Positions 49,174-58,509 of a stretch of 64,000 nucleotides of DNA are shown here, one piece after another; the first letter of the stretch is position 1; each line of letters opens with the position of its first letter. The translations under genes were made by a program, and so were the position numbers. Source of the stretch: Pontibacter amylolyticus (GTDB lineage Bacteria; Bacteroidota; Bacteroidia; Cytophagales; Hymenobacteraceae); contig NZ_BMFP01000004.1 in assembly GCF_014638845.1 (NCBI RefSeq), forward strand, positions 310,001 through 374,000. The letters are read 5' to 3'. Below the pieces are notes generated by a model. The model saw nothing but the letters and a program-made list of their open reading frames with translations. It was not told where the DNA came from and made no database searches.

Positions 49174-52100
49174 TTACAGCAGCTTACACTCACCCAACCC
49201 CAAGTCCTTGATCTGACCTAGAAACACCTTCGGATCGACACGGTATTTACGGGAGTAAGTCGGCAGTACCAGCTTTTCGTCCGGTACGTGCAGGGTAATT
49301 TCCAGTCGCTTTTGGCCCGGGCTGGTCGCGATGGCTTCTTCCAGGGCCTCGGCAATATTCGGGGTAAGCAATTGCAGGTTGACGTTCAACTGCACGCCCT
49401 GTGCCATTTTGTCCATCACGTCGCCCAGGAGCTGGATGTTGGTTGGCTTCAGTTCCCACTGGTCTTCGGTTTTATAGCGCAGCTGTACTTTGCCCCGGAT
49501 GAACAGGTATAGCCCCTGTCGCAGATAGGGCTGGAACTTCATGTAGTCCTCCCCGAACAGGGCCATTTGCAGGGTGGTGTCGTAATCCTCGATGGAGAAC
49601 AGCGCAAAGGGGTTGCCGTTCTTGGCCGTCCGGATCACCACTTCCGACACCATGCCGGCCACGTTGATGTCCTTGTTCTTATGGTTGGCAATATCAGCTA
49701 AGGCTGAGGTACAGTACGAGTCGATCTCCATTTTAAACTGGTCGAGCGGGTGGCCCGAGATGTAGAAACCTACCACATCTTTCTCGCGGCGCAGCATTTC
49801 GGCCTGTGTCCATACCTGTACTTCTGGTATCTTCGGTAACGGTGAAGCTACGGCGGCACTGCCCCCAAACAGCGACTGCTGCGCCGCCTGTTGTTCTGCC
49901 TGGTAGTTGTTACCATACCTAACAGCCTTCTCCAGCAAACTGATGTTCTCGCCTTCCGGCACTTCCATCAGCTGCGCGCGGTGATAGAGTCCCCACGAAT
50001 CGAAAGCGCCGGCCAGGGCCATACTTTCGAAGGTTTTCTTGTTCACGGCACGCAGGTTAATGCGCTTGGAAAAGTCGAAGATGTCCTGGTATGGACCGTT
50101 CTTTTCTCTTTCTGAAATGATGGCATCCACGGCTGCTTCGCCGGTGCCTTTGATGGCGGCCAGACCGAAACGGATCTGCCCTTGTTCGTTCACGTTGAAC
50201 TTCAGTAAAGACTCGTTCACGTCAGGACCAAGTACGGCGACGCCTTGCTTGCGCGCTTCCTCAATAAAGAACGTCACCTTTTTGATGTCGTTCATGTTGT
50301 TGGTCAGCACCGCCGCCATGTACTCGGCAGGGTAGTGGGCCTTGAGGTAGCCGGTCTGGTAAGCCACTACGGAGTAAGCGGCAGAGTGCGACCGGTTAAA
50401 GCCGTACTGGGCAAACTTCTCCATTACGTCGAACACCTCTGAAGCTTTCTTTGCCGGGATCTTGTGCATTTCATGCGCACCGGCAATAAACTTCTCACGC
50501 TCCTCGGCCATCTTTTTCATGTCCTTCTTACCCATGGCGCGGCGCAGCAAGTCGGCGCCACCCAGTGAGTAACCGGCCAGAATCTGGGCCGTCTGCATGA
50601 TCTGCTCCTGGTACACCATAATCCCGTACGAGTAATTCAGGATCGGCTCGAGCAGCTCGTGCGGGTATTCCACTTCCTCTTTGCCGTGCTTGCGGTTAAT
50701 GAAGTTCGGGATGAACTGCATCGGGCCCGGACGGTAAAGGGCGTTCATGGCGATCAGGTCTTCAATGTTGGTCGGCTGCAGGTCCTTGAGGTACATGCGC
50801 ATCCCTTCCGACTCGAACTGGAACGTACCGATCGTGTCGCCGCGCTGGTATAGTTCGTAGGTCTTCTCGTCGTCTATCGGAATGTTGTCGATGTCGATCT
50901 CTACGCCATGGTTCTTCTTGATCAGCTCCATAGCGTCTTTGATGATGGTCAGGGTTTTCAGGCCCAGGAAGTCCATCTTCAGCATACCGGCACTCTCGAT
51001 CACCTTGCCGTCGAACTGCGTCACGAGCAGGTCGGAGTCCTTGGAGGTCGAAACAGGTATGTAATTGGTGATGTCGTCCGGCGCGATGATCACACCGGCG
51101 GCGTGTATACCTGTGTTACGCACCGAGCCTTCCAGCTTTTCGGCCAGCTTCAGTACAGCAGCGCGCGCGTCTTCCCCTTCGCGGATGGCGGCCAGTTCCA
51201 GGTTCTCCATAAAGGCCTTGGCTAGTGTGGTGCCCGGTGTTTCCGGTACCATTTTGGCCAGTTCGTTGGCCTCGGCCAACGGCAGAGAGGTAGCACGGGC
51301 CACGTCTTTAATGGACGACTTGGCAGCCATTGTGCCAAAAGTGATGATCTGGGCTACCTGCGTTTTGCCGTATTTGTCCACCACATAGTCAATCACGCGC
51401 TGGCGGTTCACGTCGTCGAAGTCAATATCAATATCGGGCATGGACACACGCTCCGGATTCAGGAATCGCTCGAAGAGCAGGTTATACTTGATCGGGTCGA
51501 TGTTGGTGATACCGACACAGTAGGCCACGGCCGAACCGGCGGCAGAACCACGGCCCGGCCCCACGAACACACCCATGTCGCGGCCACGGTTGATGAAGTC
51601 CTGCACGATCAAAAAGTAACCGGCAAAACCCATGGTCTTGATCACATGCAGCTCAAAGTCGAGGCGCTCGGTCACTTCCGGGGTTATTTCAGAATAGCGC
51701 TTGGCAGCCCCCTCGTAGGTGAGGTGGCGCAGGAAATCGTCGGCATCGGCGTGCTGCGGCGGAATCGGGAAGTTCGGTAGCAGGATATCGCGCTTCAGAA
51801 CGGGCGGCGTGATTTTATCTACAATCTCGTTGGTGTTGTCAACCGCCTCAGGCACGTCACTGAACAGCTGGTTCATTTCGGCCTGCGTCTTGAAGTAGAA
51901 CTGGTCGTTGGGGAAACCGAAGCGGGTTTTCGGGCCAGCCTCGTCAATGCGCTGCAGCATCTGGCGCACGCTCACATGGTTGCTGTACTTGCTGCGCACG
52001 TTCTCCACGGTATCGTAGATCACCTTCTGGTCATCGCTCAGGAAGCGGTAGTATTTTGTGGCAAAGTCGCCTACGGGCGTACTCTGGTCCTCGCCTGTGT

Positions 52101-52797
52101 TCACGCAGAGCAGAATGTCGTGCGCGTTCCAGTCCTCCTGGTCCACGTAGTGGGAGTCGTTGGTACAGATCACCTTCACATTATACTTCTTCGCCCACTT
52201 CAGCAGCACCTGGTTGATGTCCTCCTGGCTCTTGCCCGTGCCGTCGATGTTCATCAGGCCGTGGCGCTGAATCTCGATGTAGTAATCTTCACCGAACACA
52301 TCAAGCCACCACTTAAATATCTCTTCGGCCTCTTCTTCGCTTTTCCACAGAATAGCCTGTGGTACCTCGGCACCGATGCAGCAACTGGTCGCGATCAGGC
52401 CTTTGCTATACCTGAGCAGCAGCTCCTTGTCAATGCGCGGCCACTTGCTGTATACCCCCTCGATGTAGGAAAGCGAGCAAAGCTTGGCCAGATTCTGGTA
52501 GCCCTCCTGATCTTTGGCGAGCAGCAGCTGGTGGTGACGGACGTCCTTCTGTTCCTTGGTGAAGGTCTTCAGGTGACGGTCAGTAACCAGGTAAAACTCG
52601 CAGCCCACGATCGGCTTCACGTTATACTTGTTGGCCTCGTTCACGAAGTTGAAGGCGGCGAACATATTGCCGTGGTCGGTCATGGCAACGGCGGGCATGC
52701 CATCGGCCTGCGCCTTTTTCATGAGCGCGCTGATGCTGGCCTGACCGTCGAGCAGGGAGTACTGGGTATGGGTGTGTAAGTGCGAAAAAACTGGCAA
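49174..52797 (-). CDS. dnaE: DNA polymerase III alpha subunit
   Basis: 1207 residues, normal length for Bacteroidota DnaE. The PHP domain starts FSHLHTHTQYSLLDGQ, the polymerase active site has SMPDIDIDFDD with D455 and D457, and GPGRGSAAGSAVAYC and YGIMVYQEQIMQTAQILAGY are visible. The helix-hairpin-helix/OB region with a C-terminal LINQ-type end follows (about 880-1207: GLAAIKGTGEAAVDAI; INVAGMVSEVVIRTAKNGNP). It is the replicative catalytic subunit, acting in the holoenzyme with the clamp and epsilon. It has its own strong terminator. Upstream is a GGTATAG inverted pair (52846-52866). Confidence 0.98.
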   Translation of the reverse strand: MPVFSHLHTHTQYSLLDGQASISALMKKAQADGMPAVAMTDHGNMFAAFNFVNEANKYNVKPIVGCEFYLVTDRHLKTFTKEQKDVRHHQLLLAKDQEGYQNLAKLCSLSYIEGVYSKWPRIDKELLLRYSKGLIATSCCIGAEVPQAILWKSEEEAEEIFKWWLDVFGEDYYIEIQRHGLMNIDGTGKSQEDINQVLLKWAKKYNVKVICTNDSHYVDQEDWNAHDILLCVNTGEDQSTPVGDFATKYYRFLSDDQKVIYDTVENVRSKYSNHVSVRQMLQRIDEAGPKTRFGFPNDQFYFKTQAEMNQLFSDVPEAVDNTNEIVDKITPPVLKRDILLPNFPIPPQHADADDFLRHLTYEGAAKRYSEITPEVTERLDFELHVIKTMGFAGYFLIVQDFINRGRDMGVFVGPGRGSAAGSAVAYCVGITNIDPIKYNLLFERFLNPERVSMPDIDIDFDDVNRQRVIDYVVDKYGKTQVAQIITFGTMAAKSSIKDVARATSLPLAEANELAKMVPETPGTTLAKAFMENLELAAIREGEDARAAVLKLAEKLEGSVRNTGIHAAGVIIAPDDITNYIPVSTSKDSDLLVTQFDGKVIESAGMLKMDFLGLKTLTIIKDAMELIKKNHGVEIDIDNIPIDDEKTYELYQRGDTIGTFQFESEGMRMYLKDLQPTNIEDLIAMNALYRPGPMQFIPNFINRKHGKEEVEYPHELLEPILNYSYGIMVYQEQIMQTAQILAGYSLGGADLLRRAMGKKDMKKMAEEREKFIAGAHEMHKIPAKKASEVFDVMEKFAQYGFNRSHSAAYSVVAYQTGYLKAHYPAEYMAAVLTNNMNDIKKVTFFIEEARKQGVAVLGPDVNESLLKFNVNEQGQIRFGLAAIKGTGEAAVDAIISEREKNGPYQDIFDFSKRINLRAVNKKTFESMALAGAFDSWGLYHRAQLMEVPEGENISLLEKAVRYGNNYQAEQQAAQQSLFGGSAAVASPLPKIPEVQVWTQAEMLRREKDVVGFYISGHPLDQFKMEIDSYCTSALADIANHKNKDINVAGMVSEVVIRTAKNGNPFALFSIEDYDTTLQMALFGEDYMKFQPYLRQGLYLFIRGKVQLRYKTEDQWELKPTNIQLLGDVMDKMAQGVQLNVNLQLLTPNIAEALEEAIATSPGQKRLEITLHVPDEKLVLPTYSRKYRVDPKVFLGQIKDLGLGECKLL

Positions 52798-52845
52798 GAC
52801 TATCTAGAATTAGTAATGACGAATGATGAATTTCTAATGACACGC

Positions 52846-52866
52846 AGGTATAGCGTTCCTATACCT
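52846..52866. repeat. Inverted pair of the AGGTATAG octamer
   Basis: AGGTATAG-CGTTC-CTATACCT lies about 50 bp upstream of the dnaE start. It is one of many occurrences of this octamer in the right half of the window and one of the few arranged as a head-to-head pair. Confidence 0.6.
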
Positions 52867-53084
52867 AGAGCCTTTTTCGGGATGTTAAAATTACGCAAAA
52901 TCGGGCGGCCGCCCAAACCAAAAACAGCCCTGCAGCAAAACAAACATGTGGGCATATACATCCCCTACGCATGAAGTAATTTACTAACAGGCATTCCTGA
53001 ATAAAGCGTATAATTATAACTCGAAAAGCGTCACTTGACGTAAGATAAAGCCTGTGCCCAAACAGGCATAAGAAAAAGAACAGC

Positions 53085-54413
53085 ATGGCAGATACAGTCG
53101 ATTCAGGGAAGATAGGAGGTATGTTCCGGGCTTTGCGCTCGCGCAACTACCGGATCTTTTTCATGGGGCAGGGGGTCTCGCTCATCGGCACCTGGATGCA
53201 ACAGATCGCCATCAGCTGGCTCGTATACCGCCTCACAGACTCGGTGTTCCTGCTGGGCGCCGTGACGTTTGCCAACCAGATTCCTTCTTTTTTGCTCGGT
53301 CCCTTCGCCGGAGTGCTGGCCGATAAGTTCAACCGCCACCATGTGCTGCTGATCACGCAGTTTTTGTCGATGCTGCAGGCGGGTACGCTGGCTACGCTGG
53401 TACTGACGGGTACGGTGCAGGTATGGCATGTGATGACGCTGATGGTGGTGCTCGGCACGATCAACGCCTTCGATGTGGCCACCCGGCAGGCCTTCGTGGT
53501 GCAACTGGTCGACAAGCGAGAAGACATCAGCAACGCCATCGCGCTCAACTCCTCGATGTTCAACATGGCCCGACTCGTGGGACCTTCGATAGCGGGGATA
53601 CTGATTGCCTGGGTAGGGGAGGGCGTCTGTATTCTGATCAACGCGGTGAGCTACCTGGCGGTGCTGGCTTCACTCCTCACGCTCCAGCTTACCCCTTTCG
53701 TGCGGGAAATTCGCCAGGAAAATGTATGGAACTCTCTAAAGCAGGGTTTTTCCTATGCTTTCGGTTTTCCGCCTATCCGTACCCTAATCATGATCGTGGG
53801 ACTGATCAGCATGTTCGGCATGCCGTTCAGTGTGATGCTGCCGGTGTTCGCCCGCGACATCCTGCACGGCGGGGCCAACACGCTGGGCTACCTGATGGGA
53901 GCATCCGGGCTGGGGGCTTTGTCAGGGGCGCTGTTCCTGGCGCAGCGCAAGTCGGTGATCGGGCTTGGGAAGGTGATCATTTTCACCATGACGTTGTTCG
54001 GTACGGCGCTGATGGCCTTCTCTTTTTCCACCGTCTTGTGGTTGTCGTTGGCGCTGATGCTGTTCACCGGTTTTGGGATGATCGTGACGATGGCTTCCTG
54101 CAACACGCTCCTGCAAACGCTGGTAGACGAGGACAAGCGGGGCCGCGTGATGAGCCTCTACGCCACCGCCTTCATGGGGATGGCGCCGCTTGGCAGTATG
54201 CTGGCGAGCAGTATAGCAGAGCAGATCGGGGTGGCGTATACGTTGCTGGGTTGCGGATTCCTCTGTGCTGTCAGCGTCATTCCCTTTGCCCTGAACCTGA
54301 AACGCCTGCGTGTGATGGTGCAGCCCATCTACGAGCGTCTCGGCATCATCCCCGAGATTGCCAACGGCCTTCGAACTGCCACGAAACTGACCGCTCCTCC
54401 GGGGAAAAGATGA
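53085..54413 (+). CDS. MFS transporter (EntS-like drug/siderophore exporter group)
   Basis: 442 residues with 12 predicted membrane helices. The N-terminus reads FRALRSRNYRIFFMGQGVSL, IGTWMQQIAISWLVYRLTDS, the usual front of the EntS/MFS_3 group, and the motif-A-like loop is GPFAGVLADKFNRHHVLLIT. Second-half helices include GASGLGALSGALFLAQRKSV and SLYATAFMGMAPLGSML. Members export siderophores, macrolides or other small molecules with the proton gradient; the substrate here is unknown. Its stop codon lies just before the 26-bp inverted repeat at 54418. Confidence 0.88.
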   Translation: MADTVDSGKIGGMFRALRSRNYRIFFMGQGVSLIGTWMQQIAISWLVYRLTDSVFLLGAVTFANQIPSFLLGPFAGVLADKFNRHHVLLITQFLSMLQAGTLATLVLTGTVQVWHVMTLMVVLGTINAFDVATRQAFVVQLVDKREDISNAIALNSSMFNMARLVGPSIAGILIAWVGEGVCILINAVSYLAVLASLLTLQLTPFVREIRQENVWNSLKQGFSYAFGFPPIRTLIMIVGLISMFGMPFSVMLPVFARDILHGGANTLGYLMGASGLGALSGALFLAQRKSVIGLGKVIIFTMTLFGTALMAFSFSTVLWLSLALMLFTGFGMIVTMASCNTLLQTLVDEDKRGRVMSLYATAFMGMAPLGSMLASSIAEQIGVAYTLLGCGFLCAVSVIPFALNLKRLRVMVQPIYERLGIIPEIANGLRTATKLTAPPGKR

Positions 54414-54417
54414 AGCG

Positions 54418-54443
54418 TATCACGACACACGTATCACGTAGCA
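54418..54443 (+). repeat. 26-bp inverted repeat, left copy
   Basis: TATCACGACACACG.. is identical to the reverse complement of 54803-54828, 5 bp after the MFS stop codon. The unit itself contains two CGTATCACG-like parts. Confidence 0.85.
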
Positions 54444-54710
54444 CGACATTTTCTGGACAAAAGTCAATAGACATTGTGACAAAAGATATTCGCTTACAGG
54501 TATAGCCGATAAAAAAACGCTCTTTCGGATTTGTAATATACCTGGCAAAGACGGTGGCTATTGGCAAACAAGCAGATTGCAAATCCGAAGCAGCAGCAGC
54601 AGGATAGATTTGATATAGTATACCTATATACCTTGATGCTGCTCCAGAGATTTCTATTAGACTGTAGCCTTTGTTCGGCACCCAGCGTCTGTGAGTATTG
54701 AGTTCACATA

Positions 54711-54747
54711 AAAAAAAGCGTCGGTTTAGGTGGCCGGCGCTTTTTTT
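54711..54747 (-). terminator. Hairpin terminator of the LysM gene
   Basis: AAAAAAAGCGTCGG and CCGGCGCTTTTTTT pair (one G-T) around a 9-nt loop, with long A and T tracts on both sides. It lies about 90 bp after the stop of the LysM transglycosylase gene and could also end the MFS transcript. Confidence 0.75.
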
Positions 54748-54802
54748 ATGTTCTTTTGTCCTTTGTCAAATAATCCTTTAACAGGTACTCTTCAGAGAGT
54801 CT

Positions 54803-54828
54803 TGCTACGTGATACGTGTGTCGTGATA
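54803..54828 (-). repeat. 26-bp inverted repeat, right copy
   Basis: Exact reverse complement of 54418-54443. It ends 9 bp before the stop codon of the LysM gene on the minus strand. Confidence 0.85.
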
Positions 54829-54836
54829 CAGCAAAT

Positions 54837-57413
54837 TTACTTCTTCCGGATCACCAGCTTATCGCCGGGCTTCACGTTGAAGTCAGATTTGTTGTTCCAC
54901 TCCATGATGTCTTTGATGGTGACGCCATACTTACGGGAGATCTGGTAGAGGCTCTCGCCAGATGCCACCGTGTGCTGGGTGCTGGAACCCGTGAAGGTTT
55001 CTGCAGGCGTTTCTTCCAGGTCCTCGTTTGTAACATCCTGATCGGCAGGGGCAGTCACGCGGAGCTCCTGTCCGATGGAGAGGGCGGTGCTACGCAGGTT
55101 GTTCCAGGCTTTCAGCTCGTTCACCGTCACGTTATACCTGCGCGAAAGCACGTAAAGCGATTCGCCGGCAGCTACGGTATGCACCTCAGTTTTCTCCGCT
55201 GCAACGGGCGCTTCTGCATTTGCCTCCACGTTATTAGCAGATTCTTCGGGCACTGTTTGCGGCTCCGCAATGATCAATTCCTGACCGATCTTAATCGGTG
55301 CGTCGCCGAGGTTGTTCCAGGTCGTGATGTCGTTCACGGTTACGGCATACAGCCTCGAGATGCCCCAGAGCGACTCGCCTTGCTTCACGATGTGACGGGC
55401 AGGTTTGGTTTTCGGGGCAGCATTTTCTTGAGCTACCGTGCTGGCTTGCGTAGTTTTAACTGACTCCTGTCTGGCAGGTTTTGGCTTTGCAGATTCAGCT
55501 TTGACAGGAGTAGTCTTCACCGTCACTTGCTCTGTGGCAGCAGTTTCTACTGTTTTCTCTGCTTCGAATACTTCCGTTGTTTCTTCCTCTTCGTTTCCGG
55601 AGAAACCCACAAACACGTCTTCGCTCAGACCCACGGCCCACTCGGCATTTTCCTCTTCTGTCCCTTCAGCCTGCATTTCCTGCGTTACGGTTTTTTGCTC
55701 CTCTATTTTCTGGGTTTTCTTGCCAGGGTATAGGGTGGCGTTTTTTGGCTTCTCCGTCGCAGCTGGTGTTGCCGTTTTTTGAGCTTCAACTGGTTCTGCG
55801 GCTTTTACCTCCTGCTCAGGCTGTTTCATCACAGGTGCAGGCGCCTTTTCATTTTTAGGGGTCACAGCCACCTTCACTGGTTCTTCTTCCTGGGCTATAC
55901 CTTGTTCAGCTTCCTGGACAGGTATAGCGGCAACGGCTGTTTCCTCTTCCTGTCTTGAAGTGGCAGTAGTTTTCGTTTCTGGTTGTTCAGGTGCTGTTGG
56001 TTGGCCTTTGAGTTTGTTCCAGCTTCTCTTGAAGCGGGTCAGGAAATCGTCTTGCTGGGCAGCAGGCTCCGCAGTATTTGTCCTGGCCGAAGCTGTGGTA
56101 ATTTGCGTCGCTTTCTCCTGTGCAGTAACGGTTTGCCTTTCAGCACCTGGGACTGACTTTAACTCACGCACTTCGATGGCCACCTTGGCCGGACGGCGCT
56201 TCTGCAGCCAGAGCACACGGCCTGGTACAGGCACCTCGGCGCGCTTCATGCGGTTTTTGAACTGCAGGTAGTCCATCCGGATGCCGTATTGCTGGGCTAT
56301 CTCCTGCATGGTTTCGCCGTGCTGCACCACATGGTACTCTTTGTCGGCATTCAGGCGTTTTGCTTCCACGTAATAGGCTTCACCTTCTTCGAACTTGTCG
56401 AAGTCGCGCATGTCGTTGAAACGCAAAAGCTTGCGGGTGGTGATGCCGGCTTTCAGGGCCAATTTGTCTTTGGTGTCGCCTTTGCCGGCCACGATGGCGT
56501 TCAGGTTATTGCGCTTGATGATGCTGCCTGCCGCAGGTATAGCGCCCGTCTGGCGGACAGGTGCCGTGCGAACAGGCTCCGTAGAAGCCACGATACCTGG
56601 CTCGGTGGTATGGCGCACCGGAAGCATCACATAATAATCTTTGTCGGCAGGTATGGTGCCGCCCAAAAGCCACTTATTATATTTCTCTAGTTCAGACGGA
56701 TCGGTTTGATAAGCCAATGCAATGTCGGCCAGGCTTTGGCCAGGGGTGGCACGCAGCTCGCGCAGTGAAACCACGGGCGGCGCACTCTTCCCGATGAAGC
56801 TGTCGTAGGCTACTTTGTGCGCCAGGAAAGTCAGCAGGTAGGGGTCTGACTTCTCGGTGATGTCCATTTTTTTGCTGCCTCTGTCTGACTCTTTGGTATA
56901 CGCCTTGGCGCCTGAGTAGCCGTGGTAATACGACAGCAGCGTGTTGAACCAGTTGTTATAGTAGTTGTTGCTGCGCTTGAAATAGCGGGCAGCACCGCGA
57001 CTGGCCTCCACAATATGCCGGCGCTCGTCCACCAGGTGGTCCATGCGCAGGTTAAAGTCCAGGGCCGCTTCTTTTTTGAACTGCCAGTACCCTACGGCAT
57101 TGGAAGTAGACACGGCATCGCCGCGCAGACCGCTCTCCTGGAGGGCCAGGTACTTGAAGTCATCCGGAACGCCTTCTTCCTGAAACGTGCGCTCAATCAG
57201 CGGAAAGTAGGCGTCGGCCAGCTCCACTTTCATCTGGAAGAACTTGGGACTACGGTGCAGGGCATCCACTTTTTTCTGGATCTCTTCCTGCGCCCTGGGC
57301 GAAATGCGCAGGTGGATGTCACCGAAATACAAGTTGTGAGGCACAGTGACAGTTTGTGCCACAGCGAATAGTGGCAGAAGCAGGAGCAGTAAAAATGGTA
57401 ATGGTGTCTTCAT
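54837..57413 (-). CDS. MltD-type lytic transglycosylase with LysM repeats
   Basis: 858 residues. Signal peptide 1-20. The SLT domain (about 65-215) has LALQESGLRGDAVSTSNAVG with catalytic Glu93 and SYYHGYSGAKAY. A LysM-like segment at about 310-355 is weak; clear LysM repeats are at about 358-405 (YHVVQHGETMQEIAQQYGI), 675-720 (RHIVKQGESLWGISRLYAV), 745-790 (VHTVAAGESLYVLSRRYNV) and 812-858. Between about 415 and 670 lies a Pro/Glu/Ala/Thr-rich linker of low complexity. The enzyme cleaves peptidoglycan in the periplasm and holds it with LysM domains. The C-terminal stop lies at the edge of the 26-bp inverted repeat. Confidence 0.93.
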   Translation of the reverse strand: MKTPLPFLLLLLLPLFAVAQTVTVPHNLYFGDIHLRISPRAQEEIQKKVDALHRSPKFFQMKVELADAYFPLIERTFQEEGVPDDFKYLALQESGLRGDAVSTSNAVGYWQFKKEAALDFNLRMDHLVDERRHIVEASRGAARYFKRSNNYYNNWFNTLLSYYHGYSGAKAYTKESDRGSKKMDITEKSDPYLLTFLAHKVAYDSFIGKSAPPVVSLRELRATPGQSLADIALAYQTDPSELEKYNKWLLGGTIPADKDYYVMLPVRHTTEPGIVASTEPVRTAPVRQTGAIPAAGSIIKRNNLNAIVAGKGDTKDKLALKAGITTRKLLRFNDMRDFDKFEEGEAYYVEAKRLNADKEYHVVQHGETMQEIAQQYGIRMDYLQFKNRMKRAEVPVPGRVLWLQKRRPAKVAIEVRELKSVPGAERQTVTAQEKATQITTASARTNTAEPAAQQDDFLTRFKRSWNKLKGQPTAPEQPETKTTATSRQEEETAVAAIPVQEAEQGIAQEEEPVKVAVTPKNEKAPAPVMKQPEQEVKAAEPVEAQKTATPAATEKPKNATLYPGKKTQKIEEQKTVTQEMQAEGTEEENAEWAVGLSEDVFVGFSGNEEEETTEVFEAEKTVETAATEQVTVKTTPVKAESAKPKPARQESVKTTQASTVAQENAAPKTKPARHIVKQGESLWGISRLYAVTVNDITTWNNLGDAPIKIGQELIIAEPQTVPEESANNVEANAEAPVAAEKTEVHTVAAGESLYVLSRRYNVTVNELKAWNNLRSTALSIGQELRVTAPADQDVTNEDLEETPAETFTGSSTQHTVASGESLYQISRKYGVTIKDIMEWNNKSDFNVKPGDKLVIRKK

Positions 57414-57717
57414 AAAGGTAAACGGGTAAAATAAGCGAAGCTATCCACAAAGTGGCTACAGTATATGTTGAAACAGCTGTTGATAACTCATTAAGGTATA
57501 GGTTGTTCTCTATATAGAGATACACTTGCAAAATTAACGCAAATTACCCCGCATTCTAAAGCTTAGAACGAAGTTATTTTAGAGAAATTTTTTGGTGTGG
57601 ATAAGTAAAGGCAAGTGCCTGCAGACTATTGCACAAACCACTACAGGGTAGAAACTTCAGGTATACCTATACATGGGCACATTAGCTATACCTGGCAGCT
57701 ATACCTATAGGGCATAA

Positions 57718-57741
57718 AAAAAGCGACATGCGGTCGCTTTT
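57718..57741 (-). terminator. Hairpin terminator of the O-methyltransferase gene
   Basis: AAAAGCGAC and GTCGCTTTT around an ATGCG loop. On the minus strand it is followed by a T-run (TTTTTTTAT). It starts a few bases after the methyltransferase stop. Confidence 0.85.
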
Positions 57742-57744
57742 CTG

Positions 57745-58389
57745 TTATTTTTTGCGGGCCACCATCAGCCCATCGCGCACAGGCAGCAGAATGTTCTCTA
57801 CCCGCGGGTCGTCCTGTACCATTTTGTTGAAGTCCAGGAGGGCGGCCGTGTCTTCGTCGAGCTTCTTGCGGTACTTGGCCAGCACCTTGCCGCTCCACAG
57901 CACATTGTCGGCAATGATGTAGCCACCCGAACGCACCCGGTCAATCACCAGGTTATAATAGTTGGTATAGTTATACTTGTCGGCATCGATGAACACCAGG
58001 TCAAAAGTCACGTCAATGGTTGGGATAATCTCCAGAGCATTGCCGATGTAGTACTTCACGCTCTCGCTCAGGCCCGCCTCTTTTATGTAGCCCCGCACCG
58101 TGTCTTCCAACTCTTCGTTGATGTCGATGGTGTGCAGTGTACCGTCCTCCTGCAGTCCCTCGGCCAGGCAAAGGGCCGAATAGCCGGTATAGGTGCCTAC
58201 TTCCAGGATCTGCTTGGGGCGGATCATGTAGGAGAACATGGAGAGCAAACGCCCCTGCAGGTGACCCGACAGCATGCGCGGCCGCATCACGTTCAGGTGC
58301 GTCTGGCGGTTTATCTTGTGCAGCAGCTCCGACTCCGGTGAGGTATGCTCCTCTGCGTACTGCTGCAGTTCTTCGTCCAGGAATTCCAT
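57745..58389 (-). CDS. Class I SAM-dependent O-methyltransferase (family 3)
   Basis: 214 residues. Motif I is ILEVGTYTGYSALCLAEGL (E63, G65), motif II TLHTIDINEE, then DLVFIDADKYNY (D135, D137, K138) and GGYIIADNVLWSGKV (D161, N162), matching COMT-like bacterial O-methyltransferases that bind a divalent metal. The acceptor is a catechol-like or other small hydroxyl compound in related enzymes; it is unknown here. It lies 120 bp downstream of the M16 peptidase gene on the same strand. Confidence 0.92.
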   Translation of the reverse strand: MEFLDEELQQYAEEHTSPESELLHKINRQTHLNVMRPRMLSGHLQGRLLSMFSYMIRPKQILEVGTYTGYSALCLAEGLQEDGTLHTIDINEELEDTVRGYIKEAGLSESVKYYIGNALEIIPTIDVTFDLVFIDADKYNYTNYYNLVIDRVRSGGYIIADNVLWSGKVLAKYRKKLDEDTAALLDFNKMVQDDPRVENILLPVRDGLMVARKK

Positions 58390-58509
58390 TTTATTGAATT
58401 GTTTAATGGTTGATGGTTAAATTGTTGGTTTCTCAGTTAAGTTAAAAAGGCAATGCGTTTCTTGCGAAAATCCCCTTTTTAACAATTTAACAATTCAACA
58501 ATTTAACCC

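Larger units (their letters stand above)
54414..54836. other. Gene-free 423 bp framed by 26-bp inverted repeats
   Basis: No gene. Perfect 26-bp inverted repeats at 54418-54443 and 54803-54828 (ends TATCACGACACACG and CGTGTGTCGTGATA) bracket the stretch, which also holds two short hairpin arms related to the 49.05-kb hairpin (54518-54532 and about 54561-54580) and the terminator of the LysM gene. The element would be about 411 bp long, like a MITE. No target-site duplication was identified. Confidence 0.5.

Noticed and set aside
53423..54505. 360-codon frame overlapping the MFS gene
   Set aside because: Out-of-frame shadow; the MFS frame shows twelve membrane helices and family motifs.
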